Below the pieces are notes generated by a model, which had not been told where the DNA came from, ran no database searches, and was given only the letters and a program-made list of their open reading frames with translations. From Paraperlucidibaca sp. (lineage in GTDB: Bacteria > Pseudomonadota > Gammaproteobacteria > Pseudomonadales > Moraxellaceae), in the NCBI GenBank assembly GCA_018066805.1, contig JAGPVX010000038.1:81825-145824 (forward strand): a stretch of DNA of 64,000 nucleotides, written 5' to 3'. Shown here one piece after another: positions 20,350-30,201 of this stretch. The position numbers and the translations under genes were made by a program. Numbering within the stretch: position 1 is the stretch's first letter; each line of letters opens with the position of its first letter.

Positions 20350-23300
20350 ATGCCACAGTGGCTTCTGCCCCTAGTCTCCGTCCTCTATGTATCACTGCTA
20401 TTTGCGGTGGCGTATTGGGGCGACCATCACAGCCCGCGTTTAAGCCATCGCCAGCAAGGCATTATTTATAGCCTAACGCTCGCGGTGTACTGCACTTCGT
20501 GGACGTTTTATGGCGCCGTTGGCTCTGCCGTAACCAATGGCTGGGGCTACCTGCCTATCTATCTCGGCCCGCTGCTGTTTATTCTATTTGCTCGCGGCTT
20601 GATGGAGCGTTTGGTACTCATCAGCAAGGCGCAGTCGATTACCAGCATTGCTGACTTTATTGCCGCACGTTATGGCAAGGCTCAGCATCTAGCAGGTACC
20701 GTTGCGGTAATTGCCATTATTGGCGCGCTGCCGTATATCGCGCTGCAACTTAAAGCGGTGGCCATGAGCGTGAATGTGCTCAGCGCAGCCGGCCTCAACA
20801 ACCCCTTCCCGACTAGCGATACCGCGCTGTGGATTAGCTTGGTGCTGGCCGCTCTCGCCATCTTATTTGGTACGCGCCACATCGATGCCACCGAGCACCA
20901 TCAAGGCCTGATGCTCGCCGTGGCGCTTGAGTCTGTGGTCAAGCTTGCCGCATTGGTCGCTGTCGGCATTTTCGCGCTACTGCATCTCGATGCCCTGCCT
21001 AGCGATTGGATTAACTCACCAGCACTCGATCAATTAGCCCGACCTAGTGATCTGCCGCAAGGTTTTCTAGCGCAAGTCCTATTGGCATTTTTAGCCATGG
21101 TCTGCTTACCGCGCCAGTTCCATGTCGGCGTTGTCGAGTGCAACGATGCCAGCCATGTTCGCCAGTCGCATAATTGGTTTGGCGGCTATTTACTGTTGAT
21201 TTCGCTAGCGGTTTTACCCATCGCCGCGATGGCTCTGCTCGACCCCGGCTTGGCGCGCATGCATCCCGATATTGCCGTGCTCGCGCTGCCGTTAGCGGCC
21301 AATAATGAAGCTCTCGCGGTATTTGCCTTTATCGGCGGCTTCTCCGCTGCCGCCGGCATGGTGATCGTCTCCAGCGTGGCGTTATCGACCATGATCACCA
21401 ACGACTTGGTTGTGCCCATGCTGTTGCGCTCGAAGCGCTTTGGCCAGCGTCTCGCGCTCCGACTCCTACTTATTCGCCGCTTATCAATTATTGCGCTAAC
21501 GCTACTCGGCTACGGCTACTACCGAGTCATTGAAGAGTTCTCTCAGCTCAACGCCGTCGGCCTACTCGCATTCTCAGCCGTTGCGCACTTCGCTCCCGCC
21601 CTGCTTGCTGGCCTGTTTTGGCGCGGCGGCAGTCGCCAAGGCGTGATGGTCGGTCTCATCGCCGGCATCAGTGTCTGGGCCTACACACTAATGATCCCCG
21701 CCATGCTGCCCGCGCTTGGCCTCAGTGCTGAATGGCTCAGTCAAGGACCATTCGGCCTCAGCTGGCTACGCCCACAAGCGTTGTTTTATCTAGAGGGGTG
21801 GGACCCGCTCACGCACGGTGTATTTTGGAGTTTGTTGGTCAATATCAGCTGCTTTGTTGTGGTGTCTTTACGCTTTCGCCCAGGCATCAGTGAGCAGCTT
21901 GAAAGCAGCCACTTTCTTGATCCATTTACCACGCAAAGCCAAGCGCTACATACAGAAGAATGGCAGCGCCTACCGGTCAGCGAGCTTCACGCTTTGGCCT
22001 CTCGTATCCTAGGTGAGGAAGCGACAAATCAAGCCTTTGATCAGTTTGCTCGCGGGCGTGGCCAGCAACTCGACTTACGCCGCTCGGCCAGTCGTGCTTG
22101 GGTGCAATTTACCGAGCGCTTGCTAGCCGGTGCCATGGGCGCCGCATCATCGCGAGCCATTTTAACCACGGTTCTGCGCGGCAGTGGTTTAGAGATTGGC
22201 CAAGTAGTAGCCTTGCTTGATCAAAGCTCACAGCTGCAACGCTTTAATCGCGGCGTGCTCAACACCATGATGGAGCACATCGAGCAGGGTATTAGTGTGG
22301 TCGATGCTGAAATGCGCTTGGTGGCATGGAATCGACGCTATCTTGAACTCTTTGATTACCCCGATGGCATGGTCTATACCGGTTGCCCTGTGGCAGATTT
22401 GATTCGCTATAACGCCGAACAAGGCGAGTGCGGGCCAGGCCTAATCGACGCCCATGTCGAAAAGCGCATTCGTCATATGCGCGAAGGCAGCCCGCATATT
22501 TTTGAACGCATTCGGCCCGATGGCCAAGTGTTAGAGCTACGCGGACGGCCAGTGCCCGGCGGCGGCTTTGTGACTACATTTGCCGATATCACACACTTCA
22601 AGCGTACTGAACACACACTAGCTGAAGCCAAAACCGAACTAGAGGAACGTGTTGCATTGCGCACGGCCGAGCTACAGACAGCTCTAGCGGCACAAGAGCA
22701 GGCGAAGAGCCAAGCTGTTGAAGCCAACCAATCTAAAACACGTTTTTTAGCCGCTGCCAGCCACGATATCTTGCAGCCAATGAATGCCGCGCGACTGTTC
22801 TCATCAGCACTAAGCCAGCATCCTGAGCTATCTGGCGAGGTCGGCGTATTGGCCCAGCAGCTCGATAGCTCGCTGCGTGGCGCTGAAGAGTTACTCTCGG
22901 CCTTGCTGGATATTTCACGCCTAGATGCGGGAGCACTACTGCCGCACCCCGAAGCCATCGCGCTAGATGCGCTGTTAATCGAACTGATTGAGCAAGTCCG
23001 GCCCTTAGCAGCTCAACGTGGCCTTACCCTAAGACTATGGATGCCCAAGGGCGCAATTTGGGTGCGTAGCGATAGGCAATGGTTGCGCCGCATTATTCAA
23101 AACTTACTAAGCAATGCCCTGCGCTATACCCGCAATGGCGGCGTGCTCGTTGGCTTGCGTCGCTGCGACAATGGCCAAGGCTGGCGTCTTGATGTGCGTG
23201 ATACTGGCCCCGGTGTTCCTTTGGGCCGACAAGCCAGTATTTTTGAAGAGTTTCAACGTGGCGGCGAAGCTTCTCCTTGGGGCGAAAAAGGCCTTGGCCT

Positions 23301-23823
23301 GGGTCTCGCCATTGTCGATCGCATGGTGCGGCTGCTTGGGCATCGCATTAGCCTGCGCTCGGCGAGTGGTCGTGGAGCCTGCTTTAGCATTCGCATGAGC
23401 GCCTGCTCACCCGCCATTCGCGCTGTAAATAGCAGCGACTTAGCCGTGGCGAATGCCGGCGACTTAAGTCGCTTAACGGTGCTCTGCATCGATAACGAGC
23501 CAGAGATTTTAGCTGGCATGCAGGCCTTACTAGGTCGCTGGGGCTGCACTGTCGTCGTTGCTAGCAATGGTGCAGAAGCGCATGCGCAGCTAGAGGAATA
23601 TCAGCCTGAGGTAATTTTGGCAGACTATCATCTGGCCAACGACGAAGATGGTTTAGACTTGCTGCTCACCTTAGCCGTTGGTCGAGTTGGCGCATTAGTG
23701 ACAGCCGATCATAGCGATGAGACTGCGCAAGCGGTGCGCGCTGCGGGCCTTGGCTTACTGCGTAAGCCCATTAAACCTGCGGCATTGCGCGCATTTTTAG
23801 CCGCCAGCGCACAATCGCTTTAA
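20350..23823 (+). CDS. crbS: CrbS-type hybrid sensor kinase with SLC5 transporter domain
   Basis: 1157 residues. Order: a sodium/solute-symporter (SLC5) domain with about 13 helices (1-510); a STAC linker (about 540-615, with RILGEEATNQAF and FTERLLAGAMGAASSR); a PAS domain (about 638-760); a coiled coil; a HisKA dimerisation domain with phospho-acceptor His805 (ASHDILQP); an HATPase domain (DTGPGVP then KGLGLGLAI); and a C-terminal receiver domain with Asp1092 and the conserved Lys in LRKPIKP. This architecture matches CrbS/MxtR, which with the LuxR-type regulator CrbR/ErdR controls acetyl-CoA synthetase and acetate use. A CrbR-like gene and acs lie just downstream on the other strand, supporting that role. 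Confidence 0.85.
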   Translation: MPQWLLPLVSVLYVSLLFAVAYWGDHHSPRLSHRQQGIIYSLTLAVYCTSWTFYGAVGSAVTNGWGYLPIYLGPLLFILFARGLMERLVLISKAQSITSIADFIAARYGKAQHLAGTVAVIAIIGALPYIALQLKAVAMSVNVLSAAGLNNPFPTSDTALWISLVLAALAILFGTRHIDATEHHQGLMLAVALESVVKLAALVAVGIFALLHLDALPSDWINSPALDQLARPSDLPQGFLAQVLLAFLAMVCLPRQFHVGVVECNDASHVRQSHNWFGGYLLLISLAVLPIAAMALLDPGLARMHPDIAVLALPLAANNEALAVFAFIGGFSAAAGMVIVSSVALSTMITNDLVVPMLLRSKRFGQRLALRLLLIRRLSIIALTLLGYGYYRVIEEFSQLNAVGLLAFSAVAHFAPALLAGLFWRGGSRQGVMVGLIAGISVWAYTLMIPAMLPALGLSAEWLSQGPFGLSWLRPQALFYLEGWDPLTHGVFWSLLVNISCFVVVSLRFRPGISEQLESSHFLDPFTTQSQALHTEEWQRLPVSELHALASRILGEEATNQAFDQFARGRGQQLDLRRSASRAWVQFTERLLAGAMGAASSRAILTTVLRGSGLEIGQVVALLDQSSQLQRFNRGVLNTMMEHIEQGISVVDAEMRLVAWNRRYLELFDYPDGMVYTGCPVADLIRYNAEQGECGPGLIDAHVEKRIRHMREGSPHIFERIRPDGQVLELRGRPVPGGGFVTTFADITHFKRTEHTLAEAKTELEERVALRTAELQTALAAQEQAKSQAVEANQSKTRFLAAASHDILQPMNAARLFSSALSQHPELSGEVGVLAQQLDSSLRGAEELLSALLDISRLDAGALLPHPEAIALDALLIELIEQVRPLAAQRGLTLRLWMPKGAIWVRSDRQWLRRIIQNLLSNALRYTRNGGVLVGLRRCDNGQGWRLDVRDTGPGVPLGRQASIFEEFQRGGEASPWGEKGLGLGLAIVDRMVRLLGHRISLRSASGRGACFSIRMSACSPAIRAVNSSDLAVANAGDLSRLTVLCIDNEPEILAGMQALLGRWGCTVVVASNGAEAHAQLEEYQPEVILADYHLANDEDGLDLLLTLAVGRVGALVTADHSDETAQAVRAAGLGLLRKPIKPAALRAFLAASAQSL

Positions 23824-23860
23824 GTCATTTATTAGCTGGGTACGCCCTAGGCCTTAGTTT

Positions 23861-25093
23861 ATGCAGCAAAACATCGCCATTATTGGCAGCGGGATGGCCG
23901 GCTTAGCCGCCGCGCACTTTCTCTCGCGCGCAGGCCATCGCATCACGATTTTTGAAGCACAAAATGGCCATGGCATGGATGCGCATAGCCTGAACTGGCA
24001 AGGCGGCCTAGTCGATGTGCCCTTGCGCGTAATGAGCCCGCAAGTTTGGGGCAGCGTGATCGATCTTGCCGCCTCCGTTGGTGTCTCAACATTTCCAGTC
24101 GATACATTTGCCGCCTGCAGTTGGCTCGATGATCAATCCACATGGTTTCGCAGCAGCCGCTTATTTGGCCTACCGAGTGTGGGCTCATGGCGTCATATCG
24201 GTCTCAATAGCGCCCGTCTTGCACGTGGCTTTTGGCAACTACGTACTTGCCTAGCAGGCCTCAGCGCCGATGATCCGCGCACTTTAGCTGAGCTACTCGC
24301 CGACACCTCTTTCGACCCGTTATTTTGGCGCGGACTAGTGCTGCCATTGCTAACGACTATCTGCACCTGCGATGAGCAGCATCTATTGGCCTGGCCTGCG
24401 CATCAACTGCTGTCCTTACTCAACACTATTGTCCATGGCGATACTTTGGTGCGCTTGCAAGGTGGCACGCCGGCACTAGTGGCTGCGCTCGGCAAAGACC
24501 TCTTGCGCATTAGCGGCAGCCCTGTGCAATCGGTGCGTGAGTTGGCTGAGGGTGTTGAAGTACTTAATGCTCGTGGCGAAGGTGGTATTTTTGATCGCGT
24601 GGTGGTGGCAACTCAAGCTAATCAACTCGGCTTTCTCGATACGCCTTGGCAGCGCGAACAGACCTTAATGCAGGGCATTCGTTTCGATCATGGCGAGCTT
24701 TGGGTGCATACCGATACGCGCTTTTTGCCGGCAAAACGCAGCGATTGGTCGGCGTTGAACTACAGCATCTCGCGCGATTTATCGCAGGCGATGTTTAGTG
24801 TTTGGGTCAATGCTGTGGAGCCTAGCCTGCAAGATGCTGCGCCTATTTTGCAAACGTGGAATCCTTTATTCCCACCAGCCGATGAGCATGTGATCGTTCG
24901 TGTGCCACTGGCGCGCGCCGTAGTTCATAGCGGCACTCACAGTGTGCATGAGCAGCTGCGCGTGCTGCATGCAGAAGCTGGCCGCCGTGTATTTTTCTGC
25001 GGTTCATGGGCTCATGCCGGCGTGCCGTTATTGGAGTCTGCGGTGCGTTCGGCACAGGCAGTGGCGGCATTTATTCCTGCTGCAAAAGCTTAA
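23861..25093 (+). CDS. FAD-dependent oxidoreductase (amine oxidase-like fold), function unknown
   Basis: 410 residues. The N-terminal dinucleotide-binding motif GSGMAGLAAAHFLSRAGH (about 9-26) is followed by the acidic end of strand two (IFEAQ). The C terminus carries the second FAD-contact segment FFCGSWAHAGVPLLESAVRSA. The overall plan resembles COG2907-type predicted FAD-binding proteins. No substrate can be named. It starts 37 bases after crbS and is followed after three bases by a methyltransferase gene, so the two are probably cotranslated. Their position between crbS and crbR is unusual. Confidence 0.8.
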   Translation: MQQNIAIIGSGMAGLAAAHFLSRAGHRITIFEAQNGHGMDAHSLNWQGGLVDVPLRVMSPQVWGSVIDLAASVGVSTFPVDTFAACSWLDDQSTWFRSSRLFGLPSVGSWRHIGLNSARLARGFWQLRTCLAGLSADDPRTLAELLADTSFDPLFWRGLVLPLLTTICTCDEQHLLAWPAHQLLSLLNTIVHGDTLVRLQGGTPALVAALGKDLLRISGSPVQSVRELAEGVEVLNARGEGGIFDRVVVATQANQLGFLDTPWQREQTLMQGIRFDHGELWVHTDTRFLPAKRSDWSALNYSISRDLSQAMFSVWVNAVEPSLQDAAPILQTWNPLFPPADEHVIVRVPLARAVVHSGTHSVHEQLRVLHAEAGRRVFFCGSWAHAGVPLLESAVRSAQAVAAFIPAAKA

Positions 25094-25096
25094 GGC

Positions 25097-25909
25097 GTGG
25101 ATGCACAAAGTCGCTTACTAGGCGCCGCTGGCCCTGCCCCGCACTGGGGCAATCTCGGCGCTTGGATTAGCAAAGATAATCAGCTCAGCTCGAGCCAGCC
25201 ATACAACGAAGCAGCGAATCGATTAGCGCTGCTGCATGCTGCTGCAGTTGGCATAAACGAGCGTGACAGCTTGCTTGAGCTAGGCGCCGGTGCAGGTGCT
25301 AGCCTGCGCTTATGGGCGAGCCATGGTGTGCGCAATATCATCACGATTGATCAGGCCCTAACGACGCTGCCGGCTGAGTTCAAGGGGCTTGGCGTAAATC
25401 ATCGTGGCATTCAGGCAGACTTTGATGCGCCGTGGTCTGAGCTACCGCTAGTTGATGTCATCATCGCTGTTGATGCGCTTTATCATGCCCGATCGTTCGG
25501 CTCTAGCTTAGGTAATATTGCCGCTCAGCTCACGCCACAGGGGCGTTGGGCGCTAAGCACATTGCACATTAATACCGAGCTCACGCGCTCACAAAAAGCG
25601 CAGCTAAAAACTCAATTAATGGCCTGCGGCATTGCCTGGTCCGGCGTTTGGCATCAATCATTTTCGAGTGTTGAGCCGCCGAGTATTTTTGGAAATGCCG
25701 GCTTAGCAATACAGCGTATCGATGATTTAACAGAGTCAGTATTAGCAGGCTTTGCTCTTGCCATTGCGCATCGCAAACAAAGCCTGTCGCTTAGCGATCA
25801 GCTGCATCCGGCATGGTGGAAACTAAGCTTAACAGCCCGACTCTGCCGCTCATTAGTCGCGAGCGGCAAGGTGCGTTATGTGCTTATTTCTGGCGAAAAA
25901 TCCGCGTAA
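25097..25909 (+). CDS. Class I SAM-dependent methyltransferase, substrate unknown
   Basis: 270 residues beginning with GTG three bases after the oxidoreductase stop. Motif I of Rossmann methyltransferases is clear: LLELGAGAGASLRLW around residues 57-71, then an acidic residue in IITIDQAL, and the motif IV-like VDVIIAVDALYHA. The GTG start is chosen because no ATG occurs in frame before motif I. It is unlike the cyclopropane-synthase-like partners often found near COG2907 proteins. It converges with crbR, leaving ten bases between the stops. Confidence 0.78.
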   Translation: MDAQSRLLGAAGPAPHWGNLGAWISKDNQLSSSQPYNEAANRLALLHAAAVGINERDSLLELGAGAGASLRLWASHGVRNIITIDQALTTLPAEFKGLGVNHRGIQADFDAPWSELPLVDVIIAVDALYHARSFGSSLGNIAAQLTPQGRWALSTLHINTELTRSQKAQLKTQLMACGIAWSGVWHQSFSSVEPPSIFGNAGLAIQRIDDLTESVLAGFALAIAHRKQSLSLSDQLHPAWWKLSLTARLCRSLVASGKVRYVLISGEKSA

Positions 25910-25919
25910 AAACTCGCGA

Positions 25920-26591
25920 TCAATCTTCTTCAATTACCTGCGCTAAACGCATACTTGGGTCGAGTTGCAGCTTCGATGCAGCCACTACCGCCTGCGTTCG
26001 ATTTGAAGCACCGAGCTTCTTCAAAATAGCGGTCATATGCGCTTTGATAGTCGCTTCCGACACGTTCAGCTCATAGGCGATCTGCTTATTCAGCAGGCCA
26101 TCGGCGAGCATCATCAGCACGCGAAATTGCTGCGGTGTGAGATCACGCAAACGCTTGGCGATATCGGCTTCATCTGGGGCTAAATGCGTAGGCTGTGAAC
26201 TCGCCGCGCTGGCTGGCAACCAGACATCGCCATCGAGCACTTGCGCAATGGCTTTCGCCATTTCATCCAAGCCTGTCGACTTCGGAATATAGCCACTGGC
26301 ACCATGCGCCACCGCACGACGAATCACCCCAGGCTCTTCATTGCCAGAGACCACAATCACCGGCAACGATGGAAAGCGCGCACGCACATGAATCAAGCCT
26401 GAGAAACCTGACGCACCGGGCATGTGCAAATCCAAGAGCAATAGATCAGGCTCTTCGCCACGCTCTAATAACGTCTGCAACGATGCCGTGGTGTCAGCTT
26501 CGGCAATCGTCGCATCGGGGTAAAGACGTGCCACGGCGCCTTTGAGGGCATCGCGAAATAGCGGATGATCATCGGCAATCACAAAATACAT
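25920..26591 (-). CDS. crbR: CrbR/ErdR-type LuxR-family response regulator
   Basis: 223 residues. The receiver domain has the acidic pair at residues 7-8, phospho-acceptor Asp54 (LLLDLHMPG) and conserved Lys104 (YIPKSTG). The LuxR/FixJ helix-turn-helix lies at about 150-205 (LTPQQFRVLMMLADGLLNKQIA, then VSEATIKAHMTAILKKL). A GAGAGGTG box precedes the ATG. The family includes CrbR/ErdR, which activates acs. It is encoded just downstream of acs on the same strand, with the acs stop 30 bases before its start, so the two may share a transcript. Confidence 0.85.
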   Translation of the reverse strand: MYFVIADDHPLFRDALKGAVARLYPDATIAEADTTASLQTLLERGEEPDLLLLDLHMPGASGFSGLIHVRARFPSLPVIVVSGNEEPGVIRRAVAHGASGYIPKSTGLDEMAKAIAQVLDGDVWLPASAASSQPTHLAPDEADIAKRLRDLTPQQFRVLMMLADGLLNKQIAYELNVSEATIKAHMTAILKKLGASNRTQAVVAASKLQLDPSMRLAQVIEED

Positions 26592-26621
26592 GGCACACCT
26601 CTCTAGTAATGCAACGATAGC

Positions 26622-28574
26622 TTAAGCCTCGGCGCGACGGCCCTGTACCAGACTATCGACAACGCTCGGATCGGCCAAGGTTGATGTGTCACCCAAGCCG
26701 TCAAACTCGTTGGCGGCGATTTTGCGCAAGATGCGACGCATGATTTTTCCAGAGCGCGTTTTTGGCAAGCCAGGTGCCCATTGAATCTGATCAGGAGCAG
26801 CAATTGGACCAATTTCAGCGCGCACATGAATCACTAAAGCCTTGCGTAATTCTTCGCTAGGCTCATGGCCTTCTTGCAGCGTGACATAGGCAAAAATGCC
26901 TTGACCTTTAATATCGTGCGGAAAGCCAACAACTGCAGCTTCAGCCACCGCCACATGCGATACCAAGGCGCTTTCGACTTCAGCCGTGCCCATGCGATGG
27001 CCTGACACGTTTAGCACATCATCGACGCGACCAGTGATCCAGTAATAATCATCGGCATCGCGACGCGCGCCATCACCAGTGGTGTATACGCCGGGGAAGA
27101 CGTTAAAGTAAGTTTCAGCAAAGCGTTTGTGGTCGCCATAGATCGAGCGCATCTGACCAGGCCATGAGTCTGTAATAACTAAGTTGCCCTCACAAACGCC
27201 TTTCATCAGCGAGCCATCGTTATCTAAAATAGCGGGCTTAATGCCGAAATACGGACGGCTGGCGGAGCCCGGCTTCATATCAACAGCGCCAGGCAATGGC
27301 GTAATTAAGACGCCACCAGTTTCAGTTTGCCACCAAGTATCGATGATTGGGCAACGCGAGTCGCCGACAACTCGGTGATACCAATTCCATGCTTCGGGGT
27401 TTATTGGTTCGCCGACCGAGCCAAGCAGGCGTAGCGACTTGCGGCTGCTTTCTAGCGTTGGGCCATCGCCCTCACGCATCAGTGCGCGAATGGCTGTCGG
27501 TGCGGTGTAGAGAATGCTGACGTGGTGCTTATCGACGACCTTGCCAATACGGCTCCAGTCGGGGTATTGCGGCACACCTTCAAACATCACGGTAGTTGCG
27601 CCATTGGCTAAAGGGCCGTAGAGCAAATAGCTATGGCCGGTGACCCAGCCTACATCGGCGGTACACCAGAACACATCATCTTCGCGTAAATCGAACATAT
27701 TGGCGAAGGTGCTGGTGACATAAACCAAATAGCCGCCGGTGGTGTGCAGCACGCCTTTAGGCTTACCGGTCGAACCCGATGTGTAGAGAATAAATAACGG
27801 GTCTTCGGCGTTCATCGCGACAGCAGCGTGATCAGCTGAAGCGCCGGTCATTAGGTCGTGGTACCAAAAGTCGCGCTTGTTATCCCAGTTCACCGAGCCG
27901 CCGGTGCGACGAACCACAATGACTGTGGTCACGCCAGAACCTGCTGGCGTGCGAATCGCGTTATCGACGTTAGCCTTCAGTGGTACAGCTTTGCTGCCTC
28001 GCAAGCCTTCGTCGGCAGTAATCACTACGGTAGAACCGCAGTCTTCAATACGCCCTGCTAGTGAGTCTGGCGAAAAACCGCCAAATACCACCGAATGCGG
28101 CGCGCCAATACGCGTACATGCCAGCATAGCCACCGCTGCCTCTGGGATCATCGGCATATAAATGGTGACGCGATCGCCTTTTTTGACACCTTTCGCTGTT
28201 AGCACATTGGCAAATTTACAGACCTCAGCATGAAGCTCGCGATAGGTAATGTGGCGCGACTCACGCGGGTCATCGCCCTCCCAAATAATGGCAGTTTTAT
28301 CGCCGCGCTTGGCTAACTGACGATCTAGGCAGTTGGCGGCAACGTTGAGCTCACCATCAGCAAACCATTTGATGCGTAAATCTTCAGGGTTAAATGAGAC
28401 ATCTTTGACTTGAGTGAATGGCTTCATCCAGTCCACGACCTGCGCCTCTTTCGCCCAAAATGCGTCGGGATTAGCGATCGACTCGGCATAACGCGTGGCG
28501 TATTCATCGGCGGTATTACGTGTGCCCGCAGCTAAATAATGGGCTGGTACAGGAATTACAGTGGCGTCGCTCAT
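26622..28574 (-). CDS. acs: Acetyl-CoA synthetase
   Basis: 650-residue AMP-forming enzyme converting acetate, ATP and CoA to acetyl-CoA. The adenylation motifs are visible: [16 protein letters not shown] around residue 265, the WWQTETGG segment, TGDGARRD and the C-terminal [11 protein letters not shown] with Lys610, the residue whose acetylation inactivates Acs in other bacteria. Length is typical. An AGGAG box precedes the ATG. It diverges from a porin gene across a 218-base region containing repeated hexamers, and lies upstream of crbR. Confidence 0.97.
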   Translation of the reverse strand: MSDATVIPVPAHYLAAGTRNTADEYATRYAESIANPDAFWAKEAQVVDWMKPFTQVKDVSFNPEDLRIKWFADGELNVAANCLDRQLAKRGDKTAIIWEGDDPRESRHITYRELHAEVCKFANVLTAKGVKKGDRVTIYMPMIPEAAVAMLACTRIGAPHSVVFGGFSPDSLAGRIEDCGSTVVITADEGLRGSKAVPLKANVDNAIRTPAGSGVTTVIVVRRTGGSVNWDNKRDFWYHDLMTGASADHAAVAMNAEDPLFILYTSGSTGKPKGVLHTTGGYLVYVTSTFANMFDLREDDVFWCTADVGWVTGHSYLLYGPLANGATTVMFEGVPQYPDWSRIGKVVDKHHVSILYTAPTAIRALMREGDGPTLESSRKSLRLLGSVGEPINPEAWNWYHRVVGDSRCPIIDTWWQTETGGVLITPLPGAVDMKPGSASRPYFGIKPAILDNDGSLMKGVCEGNLVITDSWPGQMRSIYGDHKRFAETYFNVFPGVYTTGDGARRDADDYYWITGRVDDVLNVSGHRMGTAEVESALVSHVAVAEAAVVGFPHDIKGQGIFAYVTLQEGHEPSEELRKALVIHVRAEIGPIAAPDQIQWAPGLPKTRSGKIMRRILRKIAANEFDGLGDTSTLADPSVVDSLVQGRRAEA

Positions 28575-28603
28575 GGCGTTGGCTCCTCAGTTGTCTGTCT
28601 TAT

Positions 28604-28728
28604 ATGCCTTAGCACCTTCCCCGAGTATGCCTCGCGCAAGGCATTATCTGCATTAGCCTTTCGTATCACTGGCGCAAAAACTCGACCAGCACCGAGCATT
28701 ACGACCTAAGTGTTAGATACCAATGCCT
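28604..28728. promoter_or_regulatory. Repeated ATGCCT hexamers in the acs/porin divergent promoter region
   Basis: ATGCCT occurs at 28604-28609, 28627-28632 and 28723-28728, and its reverse complement AGGCAT at 28639-28644. The second and the inverted copy form an inverted repeat with a 6-base spacer (28627-28644). The region separates the start codons of acs and the DcaP-like porin. The hexamers are candidate binding sites for CrbR or another regulator; the consensus for CrbR is not something I can confirm. Confidence 0.4.
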
Positions 28729-28792
28729 AATACAGTTCACACCAGCGCAGCGCTATACAAGCAAAACCTACTTTGCGTTGGAGAATAAGAAG

Positions 28793-30091
28793 ATGAAGCG
28801 CCTAACCAAAATCGCCCTGCTGACCCCACTAGCCGCTGCCATGTTTCCTGGCTTTGCCTTAGCAGACACTAGCAGTGAAATTGCCGCCTTACGCGATCGC
28901 CTAGAACAGCTCGAAGCTCAAGTGGCACAACAAAAAGCCACTCCAGCACCAGTCACCTCAAATAGCAGCGTCTCTTTTGGTGATACCAAATTTAGTTTTG
29001 GCGGCTATGTAAAAGTTGACGCACTGTATTCACGCTTCTCTGATGGCTCAGTGGCCGGCAGCTCCAGTGGTCGCGACTTTTACGTGCCAAGTGCCACGCC
29101 CATCTCTGCTGGCAATGGCAACGCAAGTTCAGTGTTTGATATGCACGCGCAGCAAACACGTTTCTTCTTCAAGACTGAAACGCCTGCTGGCGATGGCAAG
29201 TCGGTCAAAGCCTATATCGAGATGGATTTTCAGAGCCCGGCACGTGGCTCTGAGCGCGTCACCAACAACTATGATCCCGGCTTACGTCACGCATTTTTGA
29301 CCTATGACAAATGGTTGATTGGCCAAACTTGGACAACCTTCCAAGACCTCGGTGCATTACCTGAAACTGTGGACTTCGTTGGTTCTTCCGATGGCACAGT
29401 TTTCGGTCGCCAGCCTCAGGTACGCTATAGCACGGGTAATTGGCAGTTCTCCGTCGAGAACGCCGAAACTGCACTAGCTAGCCGAAGTGTTCCAGCTGGT
29501 GCCGTATCGATTACTGATCAAGGCTCCAACGCCATGCCAGACTTAGTTGCTCGCTATACGCACAAAGCAGACTTTGGCCATATCAGCGTTGCCGCTTTGG
29601 CGCGCCAGCTAAAAACTAGCCAAAATGCAGCCGGCCAAGATGAAACTACCGAAGGCTACGGCATTTCTCTCTCAGGCAAATATAATCTCAGTAGCGGCGA
29701 TGATATTCGCTATATGGCTACCTACGGCAGCGGCCTCGGTCGCTATGTTGCGCTCGGAACCAGCGGTGATGCCGTCGTCGATGCCAGTGGCAATCTAGAG
29801 GCAATTGACGTGGTCGCGGGCTATGTGACCTATCGCCATTTATGGTCCGATAAACTGCGCAGCAGCATTCAGGCCTCTGTTTTATCAATAGATAACCCAG
29901 ATATTCTGGCGCCAACGGCAGCCATTAGTGATGCCAACAAAACCATTTTCTCTGGCTTGACCAACATCATTTATAGCGTGACACCGAAACTGGATATCGG
30001 CGCTGAGTATCTACATGCCAATCGCGAGGTTGAAGATGGTCGTGACGGCAACTTAGATCGCCTGCAATTCATGGCCAAGTACAGCTTTTAA
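28793..30091 (+). CDS. DcaP-like trimeric porin
   Basis: 432 residues. The signal peptide is cleaved after about residue 24 (FALA). A short coiled-coil segment follows (SSEIAALRDRLEQLEAQVAQ), as in DcaP-type porins, where it trimerises in the periplasm. A beta-barrel follows, with the FGGYVKVDALYSRF opening strand and a terminal Phe (MAKYSF) for BAM recognition. DcaP of Acinetobacter conducts small negatively charged substrates such as dicarboxylates. The ATG at 28793 has GGAG about 10 bases upstream; a TTG five codons earlier is rejected. Divergence from acs suggests a link to organic-acid uptake (inference). Confidence 0.85.
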   Translation: MKRLTKIALLTPLAAAMFPGFALADTSSEIAALRDRLEQLEAQVAQQKATPAPVTSNSSVSFGDTKFSFGGYVKVDALYSRFSDGSVAGSSSGRDFYVPSATPISAGNGNASSVFDMHAQQTRFFFKTETPAGDGKSVKAYIEMDFQSPARGSERVTNNYDPGLRHAFLTYDKWLIGQTWTTFQDLGALPETVDFVGSSDGTVFGRQPQVRYSTGNWQFSVENAETALASRSVPAGAVSITDQGSNAMPDLVARYTHKADFGHISVAALARQLKTSQNAAGQDETTEGYGISLSGKYNLSSGDDIRYMATYGSGLGRYVALGTSGDAVVDASGNLEAIDVVAGYVTYRHLWSDKLRSSIQASVLSIDNPDILAPTAAISDANKTIFSGLTNIIYSVTPKLDIGAEYLHANREVEDGRDGNLDRLQFMAKYSF

Positions 30092-30152
30092 GCGCCCTGC
30101 GGCACACAAAGGCCATACATATCTGCCACTAAAGCCTTGCAGATAAACCACC

Positions 30153-30187
30153 ATGGGCTAACCTACACTTAAGTTGTCTTAGCCCAT
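30153..30187. repeat. 9-bp inverted repeat before the PH-domain gene
   Basis: ATGGGCTAA at 30153-30161 and TTAGCCCAT at 30179-30187, perfectly complementary, with a 17-base centre that itself contains the palindrome CTTAAG. It lies 61 bases after the porin stop and 14 bases before the next ATG. No U-tract follows, so it is either a weak terminator-like hairpin or an operator for the downstream gene. Confidence 0.45.
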
Positions 30188-30201
30188 TTGAGTACACGCT
30201 C

